Shown here: one piece after another, positions 62,380 through 64,000 of the stretch | Layout: each line of letters begins with the position of its first letter | How positions within the stretch are numbered: position 1 is the first letter of the stretch | DNA from: DATARH01 sp036008175 | GTDB taxonomy: Bacteria > Pseudomonadota > Alphaproteobacteria > ATCC43930 > CGMCC-115725 | Length of the DNA stretch: 64,000 nt | Reading direction: 5' to 3' | Assembly (NCBI GenBank): GCA_036008175.1 | Contig: DASYOB010000114.1 | Span: forward strand, 98,207-162,206 | Made by a program: the position numbers and the translations under genes | The notes under the pieces: generated by a model | What the model was told of the DNA's origin: nothing | The model's database searches: none | The model's input: the letters and a program-made list of their open reading frames with translations, nothing else

Positions 62380-62862
62380 CTATTTTTGTCCAGACGCGAT
62401 CGACTCGGGCATCGGATGCCCGGAAAAAATCGCGGTTGCGCCCCCGGGATCCCGCGGCGCGACAGCGACCGCCGCGGGCATCGGCTCCAGTTCATTGTGC
62501 TGCTCGACAGCGGGTAGTCGATCGGCAAAGGCGAGGACCATGGCCTTGATGGACGCCACGGAAACCTCGGCCTGGCGGAGATAAACCTGAACGACGGGGC
62601 GGCCGGCCGAGATTCTCGGATCGGCTTCCTCGACCCGGATCATCGGCAGCACCGGCTCGTCGTGGATGGCAAAGGAGCCGTGCGGCGACAGAAACGGCGA
62701 TGCGGCATCGTGGCGGCCGATCCACAAGATGCACGCGTCGTCAAAGGGGTGTTCGGAAACCTCGGCGACAAGCCCGGGGCGCTCGTTCAGTTCCGCGGCG
62801 GCCTGTTCGAGGGCGGGGATGATGACCAGTCCCGCCAGGCTTTCCCATTCTCCTCCGGCCAC
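62380..62862 (-). CDS. Conserved-looking hypothetical protein, operon partner of small TM gene
   Basis: A 160-residue soluble-looking protein starting at GTG four bases after GGAGG, which itself follows the stop of the gene upstream by 1-2 bp. Features: LVIIPALEQAAAELNERPGL, EVSEHPFDDACILWIGRHDA, SPHGSFAIHDEPVLPMIRVE, VVQVYLRQAEVSVASIKAMV. The codon pattern (GC-rich third positions) and gene spacing support a real gene. No domain recognised. Confidence 0.6.
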   Translation of the reverse strand: MAGGEWESLAGLVIIPALEQAAAELNERPGLVAEVSEHPFDDACILWIGRHDAASPFLSPHGSFAIHDEPVLPMIRVEEADPRISAGRPVVQVYLRQAEVSVASIKAMVLAFADRLPAVEQHNELEPMPAAVAVAPRDPGGATAIFSGHPMPESIASGQK

Positions 62863-62871
62863 CGAGCCTCC

Positions 62872-63126
62872 TTAGTGCACCGGGTCGCTTGCGGTCGCGT
62901 GCCGGTCAAGGATGCCGTGCTTGGTCCTCGGCGAAACGCGCTGCCGGTTCGCGGCGCGCCCGCCAACCTGCCGCCCACCCCGGCGCGGGGAAGGCTTCGC
63001 CGCCGGCAAGCTGAAAGTCCCCCAACGCAATTGCATCCACACCACCACCGCAAGCGCAGCGAGCATCAGGTAAAAGATTGCGAAAGGTATCATGAGCCAA
63101 CCCATATGCGCGAGCACACCCGTCAC
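62872..63126 (-). CDS. Small single-TM membrane protein
   Basis: An 84-residue ORF with one TM helix near the N-terminus (LMIPFAIFYLMLAALAVVVW) and a basic, Pro/Arg-rich cytoplasmic tail. GTG (63126) or ATG (63105) starts are possible. Its stop TAA is followed at once by the AGGAGG ribosome site of the next gene, so the two form an operon. Function unknown. Confidence 0.5.
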   Translation of the reverse strand: MTGVLAHMGWLMIPFAIFYLMLAALAVVVWMQLRWGTFSLPAAKPSPRRGGRQVGGRAANRQRVSPRTKHGILDRHATASDPVH

Positions 63127-63784
63127 CCCCCAGCCTGGACCGCCGGGACTCCGACTTGGAGCAAGCCGAAGGTCCCAGTTGAAACCGTCGGCCGCAAGCC
63201 AAGCTCGTTAACGATTAAGGACAAATGAAAACCGTAGGCTTCAGCCGTTTCCGGTAAATGCAAGTCTTCATTCAAGACTTATCTCCATTTATATGGAAAT
63301 TTCCGTCAATGCCGAGTATTGTGCATTCGGTTCTCCTGGTTGTATCCTCACATTCGATTGCTGATCGAACCGCGTCATCAGCGGATGGCAACCTATTCCA
63401 GCAAAACTATCGGTTCAACTCTGTCTCAAAATTGTCACAAGATGGATGAGTTCGAAGCGGCGATAGCGCTTTCTGTGGCGCGGAGAGCAGCAGCGGCCTC
63501 CAGCCCCGGATCCGGAAGGCAGGAAAGTCGTAGCGCCGTTGCGCTCGGCGAATCCGGCGATGCAGCATTAGCCCACCAGCGCAGATCCGCCCCTTGGCGA
63601 GAGCTTCCGCCCCGCCGAGGGGTGTGGTAGACAGCCGTTGTCACGGGGGTGAAAACTTAAGTCCTTAAATGGGCTTCCGGCCTTATCGGCGCTCGCACCG
63701 CGGTACCCGGCAACATCGCCGGTCCCGCCCCGTTGCGGCCGTAACGCCGCCCGGCTATCGCCTCGAACAACAGTGTCGACAGAG
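63127..63784. other. Long intergenic region with a small stem-loop
   Basis: About 660 bp without a supported gene; short frames here lack ribosome sites or family resemblance. The left part is AT-rich. AAGTCTT-cattc-AAGACTT (63262-63280) is a perfect 7-bp stem-loop, followed by TATGGAAATTTCC. The region probably carries the promoter for the pseudopilin gene. Confidence 0.45.
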
Positions 63785-64000
63785 ATGACCATCACATCCG
63801 TGCCGGTGACGGCGGATCGACCGCCCCGGCAAATTCATCGCTATCGCCGGCAGCACGGCTTCACCCTGTTGGAACTGCTCGTGGTGCTGGCAATTCTCGG
63901 GCTCCTGATCGGGCTCGTGGCGCCGCGCGCTTTGAGCCTGCTCAGCTCCAGCAAGGAGAAGATCGTGCGCATCGATATCGAGCGCCTTGCCGGCAATCTC
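63785..64000 (+). CDS. Type II secretion / type IV pilus pseudopilin, GspG-like (cut by window edge)
   Basis: The first 72 residues of a pseudopilin. A 25-residue basic leader ends in Gly25, followed by Phe26: FTLLELLVVLAILGLLIGLV is the class III prepilin signal, with Glu at +5 (Glu30). APRALSLLSSSKEKIVRIDI resembles the GspG N-terminal helix. Prepilin peptidase would cut after Gly25 and methylate Phe26. Other gsp genes would be expected beyond the window. Confidence 0.85.
   Translation, partial: MTITSVPVTADRPPRQIHRYRRQHGFTLLELLVVLAILGLLIGLVAPRALSLLSSSKEKIVRIDIERLAGNL

Noticed and set aside
63319..63630. 103-codon plus-strand frame before the pseudopilin gene
   Set aside because: No ribosome site; changes from AT-rich to GC-rich sequence mid-frame and has no recognisable protein pattern.

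Overview
The window is GC-rich, roughly 65% by eye, with densely packed genes in short operons. It looks like a chromosomal segment of an alphaproteobacterium, most likely Hyphomicrobiales/Rhizobiales or a near relative. Supporting signs are the conserved housekeeping run xseA-rph-rdgB-hemW-lpoA-rsmI-yraN, a purD gene divergent from xseA, the paired two-component and DUF genes, palindromic intergenic repeats, and many acyl-CoA, LLM-monooxygenase and GMC-oxidoreductase genes typical of metabolically versatile soil members. No rRNA, tRNA, CRISPR array, transposase or integrase gene was recognised. Taxonomy is an inference.

Layout. 1-3.1 kb: class V PLP enzyme, an alpha/beta hydrolase with a Cys nucleophile, and an ArsR-SRPBCC pair whose promoter and operator can be read. 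3.2-3.5 kb: a decayed glutathione S-transferase. 3.6-12.7 kb: an orphan CoxL-like molybdopterin subunit, a small orphan protein, a luciferase-like monooxygenase divergent from an MFS exporter, and two GMC oxidoreductase paralogues separated by a palindromic repeat block. 12.8-15.4 kb: a metallophosphoesterase divergent from a GT21-type glycosyltransferase, with an HMA2-like gene overlapping the latter's end. 15.5-23.4 kb: a MetE-like protein and acyl-CoA metabolism genes (enoyl-CoA hydratase, CoA transferase, acyl-CoA dehydrogenase, MaoC) with an LLM oxidoreductase, a methyltransferase and a VOC protein. 23.6-34.5 kb: housekeeping (purD, K+ channel, xseA, rph, rdgB, hemW, lpoA-like, rsmI, yraN, BON lipoprotein, SirB1-like).

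34.5-48.3 kb is the most accessory-looking part. It holds a 29-residue membrane microprotein, a ThuA-like protein, a lysozyme-like protein, an aminotransferase / type III polyketide synthase / flavoprotein operon, and an envelope block (DUF547 protein, unrecognised lipoprotein, a 25-residue microprotein candidate, histidine kinase, OmpR regulator, DUF3108 protein). A flavoprotein, a His/Gly/Phe repeat protein and a Tat-exported dienelactone-hydrolase-like protein follow. 48.3-58.6 kb: DHA2 exporter, SsuD-like monooxygenase, dienelactone hydrolase, DUF6295 protein, a truncated ABC permease, a PEP-mutase-family enzyme, an isocitrate-dehydrogenase-like enzyme, a family 5 substrate-binding protein, a mercuric-reductase-like flavoenzyme, and two truncated genes abutting tail to tail. 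58.7-64 kb: SnoaL-like protein, zwf, a single-domain response regulator, two more members of the small-protein family seen at 6.2 kb, an operon of two small unknown genes, and the start of a pseudopilin gene.

Main observations: (i) a small three-member WLD/F protein family scattered through the window; (ii) a compact type III PKS operon with an aminotransferase; (iii) membrane microproteins too short for ordinary gene calling; (iv) a leaderless, self-operated ArsR promoter; (v) rsmI without a usable start codon, suggesting a frameshift; and (vi) several gene remnants (GST, DppC, SDR, methyltransferase) that mark recombination or decay.
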